This document shows positions 1 to 6,538 of a DNA stretch of 25,638 nucleotides, one piece after another (the first letter of the stretch is position 1; each line of letters begins with the position of its first letter). The DNA comes from a virus. The notes beneath the pieces were generated by a model. It was not told where the DNA came from and searched no databases. It was given only the letters and a program-made list of their open reading frames with translations. Location of the stretch: IMG/VR virus record IMGVR_UViG_3300036861_001071, positions 1 to 25,638 of that record, one strand, 5' to 3'. The position numbers and the translations under genes are program-made.

Positions 1-16
1 GTTTGAGACTATTCAT
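1..16 (-). CDS. start of a gene running off the left edge
   Basis: Only the first five codons are in the window (M-N-S-L-K). The ATG at 16-14 overlaps the TGA stop of the next gene upstream in the ATGA arrangement used at many junctions in this leftward cluster, which is the only reason to call it. Nothing can be said about its function. Confidence 0.45.
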
Positions 17-216
17 ATTTTTTGTTTCAGTAAATGTTGGTATGATTCCACACCGGCTAATGCTTTTTTAATGTCATGTTTCGAAATTAGGGTGCCTGTG
101 TGATACCTTCCCATGCCGGGGATTGAGCTATGCATATTGCCGTAAGTCTCGTTCCTTGGGGTCGAGAACCATATACGGCTACACGCTTTGCGCCAGCCGG
201 GAAGGTTACTAATCAT
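13..216 (-). CDS. hypothetical protein, 67 aa
   Basis: Small basic protein of unknown function. The start at 216 was chosen over an upstream in-frame start at 327 for two reasons: its ATG overlaps the TGA of the preceding gene (ATGA), and a G-rich Shine-Dalgarno run (AAAGGGGG) lies about 5 bases upstream, one of the few good ribosome sites in the window. The C-terminal half (GTLISKHDIKKALAGVESYQ) looks like a short helical region. No family recognised. Confidence 0.6.
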   Translation of the reverse strand: MISNLPGWRKACSRIWFSTPRNETYGNMHSSIPGMGRYHTGTLISKHDIKKALAGVESYQHLLKQKI

Positions 217-449
217 TGCGCCCCCTTTGAAGCCGGGCACCCCACGCGCAGTCGGCAATCCCGAATTTCTCCCGACACTTGGCGCGTCCCCAGTTCGACC
301 CTTCGCCGTTGCGCCGTGTGATTCCATGCCGCTCTGGTGCGGTCGGAAGCGTCGGTGTAAGTGCTGCCTTCTTCCAGCAGTCGATTGATTTCCTCCGGCG
401 AGCCCGCTATTGCGATACGCTCCCGAAGCCCTTTGATGTCTTCGTTCAT
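213..449 (-). CDS. hypothetical protein, 78 aa
   Basis: Unrecognised small phage protein. The N-terminal 40 residues are charged and helix-forming (IKGLRERIAIAGSPEEINRL, a pattern seen in short regulatory or structural helices). The C-terminus is basic. It lies 18 bases downstream of the HNH-AP2 gene and its stop overlaps the next start, so it is probably translated as part of the same leftward operon. No clear ribosome site; the upstream region is A-rich. Confidence 0.6.
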   Translation of the reverse strand: MNEDIKGLRERIAIAGSPEEINRLLEEGSTYTDASDRTRAAWNHTAQRRRVELGTRQVSGEIRDCRLRVGCPASKGAQ

Positions 450-467
450 ATGCGATTTACTTTTTTT

Positions 468-938
468 TTATTGATTTAGTTTAGCGAACCTACAAAAAGC
501 TTTCTTCGCAGCGCGGTCGTAAACGCGGGCGGCGGCTTCTTCAGACTTAAAAAGTCCGAGATATTTTTTCGCACCATAATTCTGAATTTGCGCGGCCCAC
601 ATCCCTTTTGCTTTGTTCCAATATACTCCCTTAAACTGGCTGGTCTTACCTTCCGAGCGACGCCCTTGATTGGCCGAATTCTGACGGACGGTTGCGGGTC
701 TTAAATTACCACGCCGACAGTCGAGAGTATTCCGATTTTTATGATCCACACGAGAACATCCGATCAGAATTTCCCGATGAAGATAGACTGTTTTCCCACG
801 GCCCGCTTGCGTTAGATGCGTGCGTGCTGCATACCAATACCGCCCGCCATTCTTTTTAGCATACCACGTGTAATGACGCAACGCTCGGTCTTTCCAACCG
901 ATAACGGCAAACTTGCCTTGCGTAAGCGGAATGATCAT
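468..938 (-). CDS. HNH endonuclease with C-terminal AP2 domain
   Basis: Probable free-standing homing-type nuclease of 156 aa. The HNH part has the usual order VYLHR (His54), VDHKNRNTLDC (His66, Asn69) and RRGNLR (Asn78), followed by a QNSAN stretch. From about residue 100 to 155 there is an AP2-type DNA-binding fold (QFKGVYW...WAAQI...YLGLFKSEEAAARVYDRAA). This HNH+AP2 pairing is known from phage-borne selfish endonucleases that cut intron-less or intergenic sites. Its ATG directly follows the TAA of the RNA ligase gene (TAAATG), so it is likely cotranscribed with it. It looks complete. Confidence 0.9.
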   Translation of the reverse strand: MIIPLTQGKFAVIGWKDRALRHYTWYAKKNGGRYWYAARTHLTQAGRGKTVYLHREILIGCSRVDHKNRNTLDCRRGNLRPATVRQNSANQGRRSEGKTSQFKGVYWNKAKGMWAAQIQNYGAKKYLGLFKSEEAAARVYDRAAKKAFCRFAKLNQ

Positions 939-1841
939 TTATGACAAAATCCCCAATTCTTTTTTATACCACTCCGGAAATCCGGCTGTCGTCCCTCTGG
1001 CAATCTGCGGCCAGAAGTGTTTGAACAGTGCCTCTTTGACACTATCCGTTTCCTCGCGTTCAATGTCCGCTTTGATTTCTTTCAACAACGGACCGATGTC
1101 CTGTGGCGTATCGGTTATCTGACCGGCTTCCCGCAAATGCTGGATCGCTTTACGCCACCGGGCATCGGTCTTCAATTGAGAAATTAAAAATTCCACCACG
1201 TCGGCTTTTGTGGGGTTGGACTTGCGCCACTCGCCCGCGTGCTTTTCCTTGAACGCGGCGGAGACGAATTTACCGATCAGGATTTTCTTGTCGATCCCGA
1301 AATGGTTGTAGTTTTTGACGACCACGCCTTCGATGTTACAACCCCCGAGGACGGACTCGCGGGCGAAAAAATTCTCAAGACCCGCGGGCTCGCCGTATTC
1401 TCCGTTATGAAAGCAAGGCACGTATTCCAATCCCAGCCGTCGCGCTTCGATATGCTTGTCGGTCACGTCGAGATAAGTCTCCGGGCCGGTCTGCACGTCG
1501 AACAAGATCAAGTGATCAGCGGGCACGCGGGTATACGCGAGACAATTGTGCTTCGGCTTTTGGAGATACTCACAGCGATAGGTCCACCCTACCCGGAGAA
1601 GCCCCTCGTTAAACAACCGCAGCGCCGTAGCGACAGCGTGATTGAACATTTTTTCCGGATCGCTAATGTGAATCTCTTGCCCCTTCGACCGACAGTGCAG
1701 AGCAGTGCCGACCCCGGTAGGCTCAACCCCGAAAGAAAATTGCGAGCCGTCGATTTTTTCTTCGATGACCACTGGGCCGTTAAACAATTCGGCGATGTAT
1801 TTGTGGCCGACCGCATAAATTGATGGATACGATGATAACAT
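939..1841 (-). CDS. RNA ligase (nucleotidyltransferase superfamily)
   Basis: ATP-dependent RNA ligase of 300 aa; such phage enzymes reseal broken RNA, classically tRNAs cut by host defence nucleases. Motif I is EEKIDG with Lys29 as the predicted adenylated residue. Further candidates are CRSKGQ (51-55), RCEYL with Glu91 (motif III), LFDV (113-116), EGVVVKNY (motif IV, 171-178) and IGKFVSAAFKEK (motif V, 189-200). The C-terminal 90 residues are helical, as expected for an Rnl2-like C-domain. It could in principle be a DNA ligase, but the size and the lack of OB-fold or zinc regions favour RNA. The gene has its own promoter-like sequence that ends 6 bases before the ATG. Confidence 0.88.
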   Translation of the reverse strand: MLSSYPSIYAVGHKYIAELFNGPVVIEEKIDGSQFSFGVEPTGVGTALHCRSKGQEIHISDPEKMFNHAVATALRLFNEGLLRVGWTYRCEYLQKPKHNCLAYTRVPADHLILFDVQTGPETYLDVTDKHIEARRLGLEYVPCFHNGEYGEPAGLENFFARESVLGGCNIEGVVVKNYNHFGIDKKILIGKFVSAAFKEKHAGEWRKSNPTKADVVEFLISQLKTDARWRKAIQHLREAGQITDTPQDIGPLLKEIKADIEREETDSVKEALFKHFWPQIARGTTAGFPEWYKKELGILS

Positions 1842-1847
1842 AATTGA

Positions 1848-1876
1848 ACTCTACTTTAAATTTTCCACGTTGTCAA
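1848..1876 (-). promoter_or_regulatory. leaderless-type promoter of RNA ligase gene
   Basis: On the minus strand: TTGACA (1876-1871), 17-bp spacer, TAGAGT (1853-1848), then 6 bases to the ATG at 1841. With the start 7 bases after the -10 box, the transcript would begin on the A of ATG. The -35 is perfect; the -10 keeps TA...T. The -35 overlaps the last codons of the upstream gene. Confidence 0.6.
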
Positions 1877-2070
1877 GCCTGTAAATAATTACAGGGGGTC
1901 GTAATCACTTCGCCGACAATTTCATTGCCGATGATTTCTACTTTTCCACGACAGCGTTTGCAAATTGCCGTAGGCACACCGACCGACGTAAACCAAGTCG
2001 ATAAAAAATGCCCCCGACTTTCGGCGGTGCGCCGGGCGCTTCGCTTTAACTCTTTCATCGGGGTCTTCAT
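1873..2070 (-). CDS. hypothetical protein, 65 aa, with CxxC
   Basis: Short basic protein with a single CKRC motif near residue 38 and one more Cys near the C-terminus, so at most a partial zinc-binding site. Its ATG overlaps the preceding TGA (ATGA), which supports both the gene and the start. Its stop lies within the promoter of the RNA ligase gene. No family recognised. Confidence 0.6.
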   Translation of the reverse strand: MKTPMKELKRSARRTAESRGHFLSTWFTSVGVPTAICKRCRGKVEIIGNEIVGEVITTPCNYLQA

Positions 2071-2309
2071 CTATCTTTGATGCCAGTAAAAGCTACGGGC
2101 TCCGCAGCGAGTGTGGAAAACGGAATCGCGCGCCGGGGTCCGTAGACCTTTCGGAACCGGCCTTTGGTTTTAGTTTTGGCTGGCCACTTAATCGCGTCGT
2201 ATCCCTCCGCAAACTTGTCGTGGTTGTGCCGGGGCGCGTCGCCCTTGCCCGCGCCGGAGTGGCTGGTAAACGCATCGCGGCCTGATTGACTGAATGGTTT
2301 AGCGGGCAT
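2067..2309 (-). CDS. small phage protein with GKGD motif, 80 aa
   Basis: The segment GAGKGDAPRHNHDKFAEGYDAIKW resembles a frequent small phage protein type that carries GKGD-x-R followed by F-x-x-x-Y/W-x-x-I. Its biochemical role is not known. The internal ATG at 2309 is preferred over 2414 because it overlaps the end of the small membrane protein gene by only 11 bases, and the C-terminal stop overlaps the next ATG. The C-terminal half is basic. Confidence 0.65.
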   Translation of the reverse strand: MPAKPFSQSGRDAFTSHSGAGKGDAPRHNHDKFAEGYDAIKWPAKTKTKGRFRKVYGPRRAIPFSTLAAEPVAFTGIKDR

Positions 2310-2481
2310 GACCGTATCCCAATGCGTAGTATATGACGTAGCACCATCCGAAAAAACAATGCGCGATACACCACAAGATTGAATGATTGACCGACCACGA
2401 AATCGTGGCCGCAATCATTGAGCCGAATACTCCGCAACAATAAGACAGCGAAGGCGTGGTTGATTTTGATTTTGTTTCCAT
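2299..2481 (-). CDS. small membrane protein, 60 aa
   Basis: After a polar start (METKSKSTTPS), the protein is almost wholly hydrophobic, with two likely membrane segments (about residues 12-28 and 34-54) rich in Cys, Trp and Tyr. Starts 4 bases after the stop of the deoxyribosyltransferase gene and overlaps the following gene by 11 bases. Function unknown; a small early membrane protein (for instance a superinfection or host-takeover factor) is possible but unproven. Confidence 0.6.
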   Translation of the reverse strand: METKSKSTTPSLSYCCGVFGSMIAATISWSVNHSILWCIAHCFFGWCYVIYYALGYGHAR

Positions 2482-2485
2482 AATT

Positions 2486-2932
2486 TTAGTTCAAGATACT
2501 GATTGCAACCGACAGTGCGTCTTTCAAAAACGCCACTCGAAAACCAATCGCCTCGCGAATCATCGGGTGATCGTGTGGATTGCCTTGCGGCTCCATCACG
2601 CAGATAATCGGCGTCTGGACGGAGTCGGCCCAACCGATTTCCATGACCGTGCCGACCGAGACTGATTTCGCGCCGAGAAAATTCACCAGCAACACGTTGC
2701 AGCGTAACGAGTCGAATCGGTCACGCGTGTAAATCCCGCGGTCACAAGAGAGAACGCAATCCGGATACGAGCCTGTGATGATTTTTTCCGTCGCGAGATA
2801 TTCCTTGCAACGCATCGGCGAGAGTCCACGGATGCCCGCGTCAAACAATTTTGCAACCGCGTGTTGCCGCCACTCAACGCAGTAATCGTAACTGCACCCG
2901 GAGATCGGTCCGGCTAGATAAACCGTTTTCAT
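2486..2932 (-). CDS. nucleoside 2-deoxyribosyltransferase-like protein
   Basis: 148-aa protein of the nucleoside 2-deoxyribosyltransferase / DUF4406 fold. The N-terminus MKTVYLAGPISG is the family's hallmark strand-loop. The later SVGTVMEIGWA (92-102) supplies the nucleotide-binding turn and probable catalytic Glu98, and CNVLLVNF (79-86) is the middle strand. Members swap or hydrolyse the base of (deoxy)nucleosides or nucleotides. In a phage this suits nucleotide salvage or removal of modified or signalling nucleotides, but the substrate cannot be told from sequence. It starts with an ATGA overlap and lies next to a Nudix gene. Confidence 0.85.
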   Translation of the reverse strand: MKTVYLAGPISGCSYDYCVEWRQHAVAKLFDAGIRGLSPMRCKEYLATEKIITGSYPDCVLSCDRGIYTRDRFDSLRCNVLLVNFLGAKSVSVGTVMEIGWADSVQTPIICVMEPQGNPHDHPMIREAIGFRVAFLKDALSVAISILN

Positions 2933-3183
2933 CGCGGGGTTAAAACGACGGTGAACGGTTTAAACGCAGACTTCGGTTTAAAATAAGCGTGGTGAATGCG
3001 ACGCGCGTTAATGATTGAAAAACCATAATCCCATCCGTTGATGCGGACACTCTGGTATAAGGCTCCGACATCCTCAAATCCTTTCCGCTTCAGCGCGGTT
3101 GCTAAGAGGCAATTACATCGACTCAGATAATATCCGCACGTCCGGCGTGCGATTTTGGTTATTCTGATTTTAATTTTGTTCAT
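2929..3183 (-). CDS. hypothetical basic protein, 84 aa
   Basis: Lys/Arg-rich N-terminus (MNKIKIRITKIARRTCGYYL) and a C-terminal GWDYGFSIINARRIHHAYF stretch. No family recognised. The ATG at 3183 overlaps the end of the Nudix gene by 14 bases; a GTG at 3204 would add seven residues. The stop overlaps the ATG of the deoxyribosyltransferase gene (ATGA), so the three genes are probably translated together. Confidence 0.6.
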   Translation of the reverse strand: MNKIKIRITKIARRTCGYYLSRCNCLLATALKRKGFEDVGALYQSVRINGWDYGFSIINARRIHHAYFKPKSAFKPFTVVLTPR

Positions 3184-3697
3184 AATTGATGTGAATGATT
3201 TCACGACCGGGCTCGTTGTGCAACGCCAGCGGGATCAGCCAGCGCAAATTCGGGATGAGGTTGTCCGGGAGACCGTCAACCGACCAGTGAACAACATGCT
3301 CCGGCGTGACGGTGCGCGCAAATCGAAAAGCTTCGTCGAACGCCCGGAGGAAAATAACGTCTGCGCCGCGGAAGACGCATTGTGCGAAGACCTCCCAATC
3401 GCTCGGGTGCGAATTGACTCCGGTTTCCTCTTTGAATTCTCGCGCCATGGCCTGCTCCGGCGTCTCTCCGGATTCGATCTTGCCGCCGACTCCGTTGAAC
3501 TTCCCGGCCTGCCACTCGGGCTTAACCTTTTGGATGAGCACCACGCCGCGACCATGGAATGCAAAGCCGCAGACATATCGAGTCCTCACTACTGCCGGGC
3601 GAGTGATCAATTCCATGATTTCACGGATTGACTTCGGCTCCGGCACCTGCGGCACAATCGTCGGCCCGATAAACCATTTGAGCAATCGCTTGAACAT
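3170..3697 (-). CDS. Nudix hydrolase
   Basis: 175-aa Nudix (MutT-like) pyrophosphohydrolase. The Nudix box is intact at residues 72-94: G-x5-E-x7-REFKEETGV, with the metal-binding Glu cluster REFKEE. It sits after a YVCGFAFHGRGVVLIQK strand pair and before a C-terminal helix. The N-terminal 35 residues form an extra helix not typical of minimal Nudix proteins. Substrates could be oxidised dNTPs, NAD-type dinucleotides or RNA caps; the sequence does not decide. The ATG overlaps the TAA of the preceding gene (TAATG). Confidence 0.92.
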   Translation of the reverse strand: MFKRLLKWFIGPTIVPQVPEPKSIREIMELITRPAVVRTRYVCGFAFHGRGVVLIQKVKPEWQAGKFNGVGGKIESGETPEQAMAREFKEETGVNSHPSDWEVFAQCVFRGADVIFLRAFDEAFRFARTVTPEHVVHWSVDGLPDNLIPNLRWLIPLALHNEPGREIIHINYEQN

Positions 3698-4029
3698 TAT
3701 TCCTTTGTCGGCAGCTTCACCACGTTACCCGCTTTGACTTCTGCGGCGGCGCGCATCTGCGCAACCTGAATGTTGATCTCGCTCGCCCGGCGCAGCTTGA
3801 TCGCTTCCGCGCGCATCAGGGGCTCGTATTCGTTCTTGACCAGCATAAATGCGCCGAGCAGTTCCCCGGAGTGCGCAAGGACCGAGGTCTCGAATTCAGA
3901 CTCAAGCGCGGCAAGCTGTTCAGTGGTGTTTTTGGTAACGACTTTCTGCGCCCGAAGCTCAAAAATCTGAGCTTGGATTGTCATCAGTTCGTTAGCCTTT
4001 TGGACGGTGAGAGTAGGTAGATTTTCCAT
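3697..4029 (-). CDS. hypothetical helical protein, 110 aa
   Basis: Almost entirely helix-forming and Ala/Glu/Leu-rich, with likely coiled-coil stretches around residues 8-50 and 70-100, suggesting an oligomeric structural or regulatory protein. No enzyme motif. First gene after a CACTAT-type promoter (-10 at 4047-4042), so probably the head of the transcript that carries Nudix, deoxyribosyltransferase and downstream genes. Confidence 0.65.
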   Translation of the reverse strand: MENLPTLTVQKANELMTIQAQIFELRAQKVVTKNTTEQLAALESEFETSVLAHSGELLGAFMLVKNEYEPLMRAEAIKLRRASEINIQVAQMRAAAEVKAGNVVKLPTKE

Positions 4030-4041
4030 AATGTTTGCTTA

Positions 4042-4070
4042 ATAGTGTGGGGTCAAGGGTCGAAAAGCAA
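4042..4070 (-). promoter_or_regulatory. CACTAT-type promoter for the Nudix operon
   Basis: Minus strand TTGCTT (4070-4065), 17-bp spacer, CACTATTAAG (-10 hexamer 4047-4042), ATG 12 bases further on. Same -10 block and spacing as eight other sites in the window. The predicted leader is about 5-6 bases. Confidence 0.65.
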
Positions 4071-4078
4071 TTTTATTT

Positions 4079-4261
4079 TTACGACATTGCTCTCCCGTTT
4101 GCTGGATTTGTTTTCAGACCGTAATCCTCCCACAACGGGTGTATGATCTCTCCCCGGCGCAGCGCCAACTCCAATTCCTCCGCTTCTACAAGATCAATTC
4201 GTTTCAAGTCCCGCGCGGCGCGCACGTCATCGATCATTTGTTGAGTAGTCGCCGGTTTCAT
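4079..4261 (-). CDS. hypothetical protein, 60 aa
   Basis: Acidic helical protein (MIDDVRAARDLKRIDLVEAE...) with a Pro/Trp-containing C-terminal tail. The ATG at 4261 overlaps the TGA of the preceding gene (ATGA) and is preferred over an upstream in-frame start at 4297. The gene ends just before the CACTAT-type promoter region, so it is the last gene of the 4079-5379 leftward block. No family recognised. Confidence 0.6.
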   Translation of the reverse strand: MKPATTQQMIDDVRAARDLKRIDLVEAEELELALRRGEIIHPLWEDYGLKTNPANGRAMS

Positions 4262-4575
4262 TTTTTGATGACCACCCACTCGGCACCGTTCCAGCACTTC
4301 CCCTCACTCGTGGAGGTATCAAACCAAAGATGGATTCTCCATTCCGGCGGCGGTTGAGAATCGCTGACGACGATAGAATCTCTGCCGCCGTAGACGTGCT
4401 CCGGGATCGTAATCCAGCGAGTATCCTCCCAATACTCACCGGTATAACTGGGACAATATTTCTGTTCCCACGTCGCGCGTTCCAGCCAGCGCCGTTCGCC
4501 GCCGATGCAACGCGGAAAGAACAAAAACCCGGATCGGATTCGAACACGAGAAAATTGTGCCTGTTTCCATCTCAT
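4258..4575 (-). CDS. hypothetical Trp-rich protein, 105 aa
   Basis: Ten tryptophans in 105 residues, mostly in short beta-prone segments (WLERATWEQKY, WEDTRWITIPEHVYGG, WRIHLWFDTS, CWNGAEWVVI), suggesting a compact beta-rich fold. No recognised domain. The ATG at 4575 lies 4 bases after the upstream stop; an in-frame GTG at 4614 would overlap that gene and is less likely. A/T-rich bases rather than a Shine-Dalgarno precede the start. Confidence 0.6.
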   Translation of the reverse strand: MRWKQAQFSRVRIRSGFLFFPRCIGGERRWLERATWEQKYCPSYTGEYWEDTRWITIPEHVYGGRDSIVVSDSQPPPEWRIHLWFDTSTSEGKCWNGAEWVVIKK

Positions 4576-4579
4576 AAAT

Positions 4580-4768
4580 TTAATCGACCACGACTTCGGT
4601 GTCCTTCGATTCACAGATAAAGGTCGCTTCTTCCTCTGAGATTTGATCGCCGACCCGCGCGTGACGCGAGTAGGTCTTGTTGACAGTGATTGCGTTGCGA
4701 AGGCTTTTAATGCGGTATAACCCGCTACTCCCTAACGCTTTGAGATGAACTGTGATTTTTTTCGTCAT
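4580..4768 (-). CDS. hypothetical protein, 62 aa
   Basis: Small beta-type protein (KKITVHLKAL, GLYRIKSL, ITVNKTYSR, TFICESKDTEVVVD). No family recognised. It follows a 17-base linker that is nearly identical to the linkers before the next two genes upstream, so these genes share an unusual start context. Confidence 0.6.
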   Translation of the reverse strand: MTKKITVHLKALGSSGLYRIKSLRNAITVNKTYSRHARVGDQISEEEATFICESKDTEVVVD

Positions 4769-4785
4769 AAAATTTTGACTGCCAT
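4769..4785 (-). repeat. conserved pre-start linker, copy 1
   Basis: Minus strand ATGGCAGTCAAAATTTT directly between the stop of one gene and the ATG of the next. Core GGCARTCAAAA matches copies at 5080-5103 and 5380-5397. Confidence 0.55.
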
Positions 4786-5079
4786 TTACTTTTTCTCGTA
4801 GAGATCGACCACCAACTGCCCGATGATTTGGATCGCTCCACGCGCCTCGGCGCTAATTTCCTCGCTCGCGAGAATCTTCTTCAGCTTGTCGATAGGGGGC
4901 AACGCCAAATATGCTTCGTGCTTCTGTTGCTCAGCCGCAGCGTTAGCCACTGCTTCGCCCTCCGTAGCTCCTGTGCCGATTCTGCATCGGCCATCCGAGC
5001 AAGTCGCGAAGCATCGCCAGTATCCCGGCGTGGGATTGCCCATGCAATCTTCGTCCGGCTTCATGTAATGTGCGTCCAT
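4786..5079 (-). CDS. hypothetical protein, 97 aa
   Basis: The N-terminal half carries a Cys-containing W-R-C-F-A-T-C...RCRIGTGATEGEAVANAA segment; the GAT-x-x-EA-x-x-NA pattern is common in small phage proteins with a short beta-beta-alpha fold. The C-terminal half is helical and acidic (LKKILASEEISAEARGAI). Function unknown. It is flanked by conserved linkers on both sides. Confidence 0.6.
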   Translation of the reverse strand: MDAHYMKPDEDCMGNPTPGYWRCFATCSDGRCRIGTGATEGEAVANAAAEQQKHEAYLALPPIDKLKKILASEEISAEARGAIQIIGQLVVDLYEKK

Positions 5080-5103
5080 AAAAAATTTTGATTGCCGTTC
5101 TGT
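5080..5103 (-). repeat. conserved pre-start linker, copy 2
   Basis: Minus strand linker with core CGGCAATCAAAATTTTTT ending at the ATG at 5079. Shares GGCARTCAAAA with the copies at 4769 and 5380. Confidence 0.55.
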
Positions 5104-5379
5104 TTACGACCGATCCCCGGTTATTACCCCCAGCGCCCGCTTGGCGCGCCGTTGCTGCGCTTCGATGCTGGCTTTGATGATCTCCGCCACCGCTTCGACG
5201 TAAGTCGGATTATCATTCAAAAACCATTTGACCTTGACGGTAGGATACAACGGCATGACCGCCGGATCGCCGATTTTGCGCTCATACGTCGCGAGATTTC
5301 CATCGATAATACCACACGAAAAACCCAGCCGATTCATCAACTGGATTTGCGATTTGCGGGGAACAATACGTTGTTTCAT
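5104..5379 (-). CDS. hypothetical protein, 91 aa
   Basis: Mixed alpha/beta protein with a basic N-terminus and a C-terminal helix (EAVAEIIKASIEAQQRRAKRAL). The phrase KVKWFLNDNPTYVEAVAEII suggests a small domain, but no family is recognised. Downstream of the third linker copy and upstream of the second. Confidence 0.6.
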   Translation of the reverse strand: MKQRIVPRKSQIQLMNRLGFSCGIIDGNLATYERKIGDPAVMPLYPTVKVKWFLNDNPTYVEAVAEIIKASIEAQQRRAKRALGVITGDRS

Positions 5380-5397
5380 ATAATTTTTGACTGCCGT
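5380..5397 (-). repeat. conserved pre-start linker, copy 3
   Basis: Minus strand ACGGCAGTCAAAAATTAT between a TAG stop and the ATG at 5379. Same core as the other two copies, although the genes around them are unrelated. Confidence 0.55.
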
Positions 5398-5796
5398 CTA
5401 CTCCGCGATTTTCTGATACACCGATTCACCGTTGCTAAACCCGCCGATGCGCCGCATAGCGCACGACTTGAAAGATTTCTCGACGTGCCGTTTGAAGCTG
5501 TCGGCGACGCGCTCGCACCACGCGACTTTGTAGGCGTCGTCCGGATCGAAGGGCGCAAGACAAACCGCCACGCAACCGCAATACTCGGACACCGAGACCT
5601 CGCAATATTGGTTTTGCAGTATCACGTGGTCCTCGCGGTCCATCCAGCGGTTGCAGGATTCAAGCGACGGATACTTCGGCACCAAAACATTGTCGCATAG
5701 GTCTTCGAGAAAAAAATCGAAATCGTCTTCGCCGAATTCCATGTTGAGGTATACGGTTGCTACCGCGTGCCGATGTGTGCTAACTGATCTTCCCAT
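5398..5796 (-). CDS. hypothetical acidic protein, 132 aa
   Basis: Acidic protein with a run of Asp/Glu/Phe around residues 20-33 (EFGEDDFDFFLEDLCDN) and six Cys residues without a clear CxxC pair. The C-terminal half has CERVADSFKRHVEKSFKSC helices. No family recognised; an acidic DNA-mimic role is conceivable but unsupported. It is first behind a strong promoter-like sequence at 5805-5833 and ends in TAG, which shows that TAG works as a stop in this phage. Confidence 0.65.
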   Translation of the reverse strand: MGRSVSTHRHAVATVYLNMEFGEDDFDFFLEDLCDNVLVPKYPSLESCNRWMDREDHVILQNQYCEVSVSEYCGCVAVCLAPFDPDDAYKVAWCERVADSFKRHVEKSFKSCAMRRIGGFSNGESVYQKIAE

Positions 5797-5804
5797 ATGC
5801 GTGT

Positions 5805-5833
5805 AGATTACTCGATTGTTAATTAAAAGTCAA
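5805..5833 (-). promoter_or_regulatory. promoter with very short leader
   Basis: Minus strand TTGACT (5833-5828), 17-bp spacer, TAATCT (5810-5805), 8 bases to the ATG at 5796. The predicted leader is about 2 bases. The -35 lies inside the 3' end of the phosphoribosyltransferase gene. Confidence 0.65.
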
Positions 5834-6290
5834 TAGGGTCAACGGGTTTTTCTGCGGGCTTGTGGCGTGGCAGTTTCGAGGTATATCGCAACAAGTCGGT
5901 TCTCAGTTCGTCGTCACGCCAGAGATACGCCCCAACGCACTCCGCCTTGCCTTCTGTATGCGCGGAGACCATTTCGATGATACGTTCAATCGTTGCGCCG
6001 GTTGAAATGAAATCGTCGAGTATTACGTAGCGAAGCCCAGTCGCCGGACCTTCGACGACGTGGTCCGAATGCCGACTTTCATTACTCTTGCGGACGCAAT
6101 ACAAATACTTGTCCATTGATAACGCCACCGCGCCTGCGATGATGGAGCCCGAGAGCCCGGTAAAGGCGATGGCGTCGAACGCCCCCAAGTCTGCGATGCG
6201 AACGCGGGTTCGCTTAAGGACGGTTCGCCGTTTCGCCGGATCGACGAGAGGCTTGATCCAATTCGCACATTTTAAATCGACGTGATTCAT
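5823..6290 (-). CDS. phosphoribosyltransferase (type I PRT fold)
   Basis: 155-aa protein with the PRPP-binding loop VILDDFISTGAT (residues 89-100) of type I phosphoribosyltransferases, preceded by the AFTGLSGSIIAGAVAL segment (pyrophosphate-loop strand region, about 41-57) and a YLYCVRKS strand. Orotate or purine PRTs are the closest types by motif, but it is shorter than most and the base acceptor is unknown. Likely role: nucleotide or NAD-precursor salvage. The ATG at 6290 overlaps the preceding TGA (ATGA); the longer frame to 6365 would overlap that gene heavily. Confidence 0.85.
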   Translation of the reverse strand: MNHVDLKCANWIKPLVDPAKRRTVLKRTRVRIADLGAFDAIAFTGLSGSIIAGAVALSMDKYLYCVRKSNESRHSDHVVEGPATGLRYVILDDFISTGATIERIIEMVSAHTEGKAECVGAYLWRDDELRTDLLRYTSKLPRHKPAEKPVDPIDF

Positions 6291-6538
6291 ATTTTTGAGA
6301 TTGTAAATTTGACCCACCAGTGACTTGACTGCCCAACGCTGGCACCACCACGAAAAGCTTTCCATACCTCGCCATGATCCAGCACCAGCGCGCCCGGTAA
6401 TTTCTCCCGGACTATGTTCGCGTGCTTTTCAGACGTGCCGCCATTACGATAAAAGAACCCCCAGCGCGCCGTGTAGACCCCGCCCCGGCAGCTAAGAGTG
6501 CTAGCGCAAATCCGTTTCTTGATTTCGCGCTCGCTCAT
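6287..6538 (-). CDS. hypothetical protein, 83 aa
   Basis: Basic N-terminal helix (MSEREIKKRICAS), then aromatic/glycine-rich beta-prone sequence (GGVYTARWGFFYRNGGTS) and a KFTISKI end. The ATG at 6538 overlaps the preceding TGA (ATGA), which decides between several in-frame ATGs. No family recognised. Confidence 0.6.
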   Translation of the reverse strand: MSEREIKKRICASTLSCRGGVYTARWGFFYRNGGTSEKHANIVREKLPGALVLDHGEVWKAFRGGASVGQSSHWWVKFTISKI

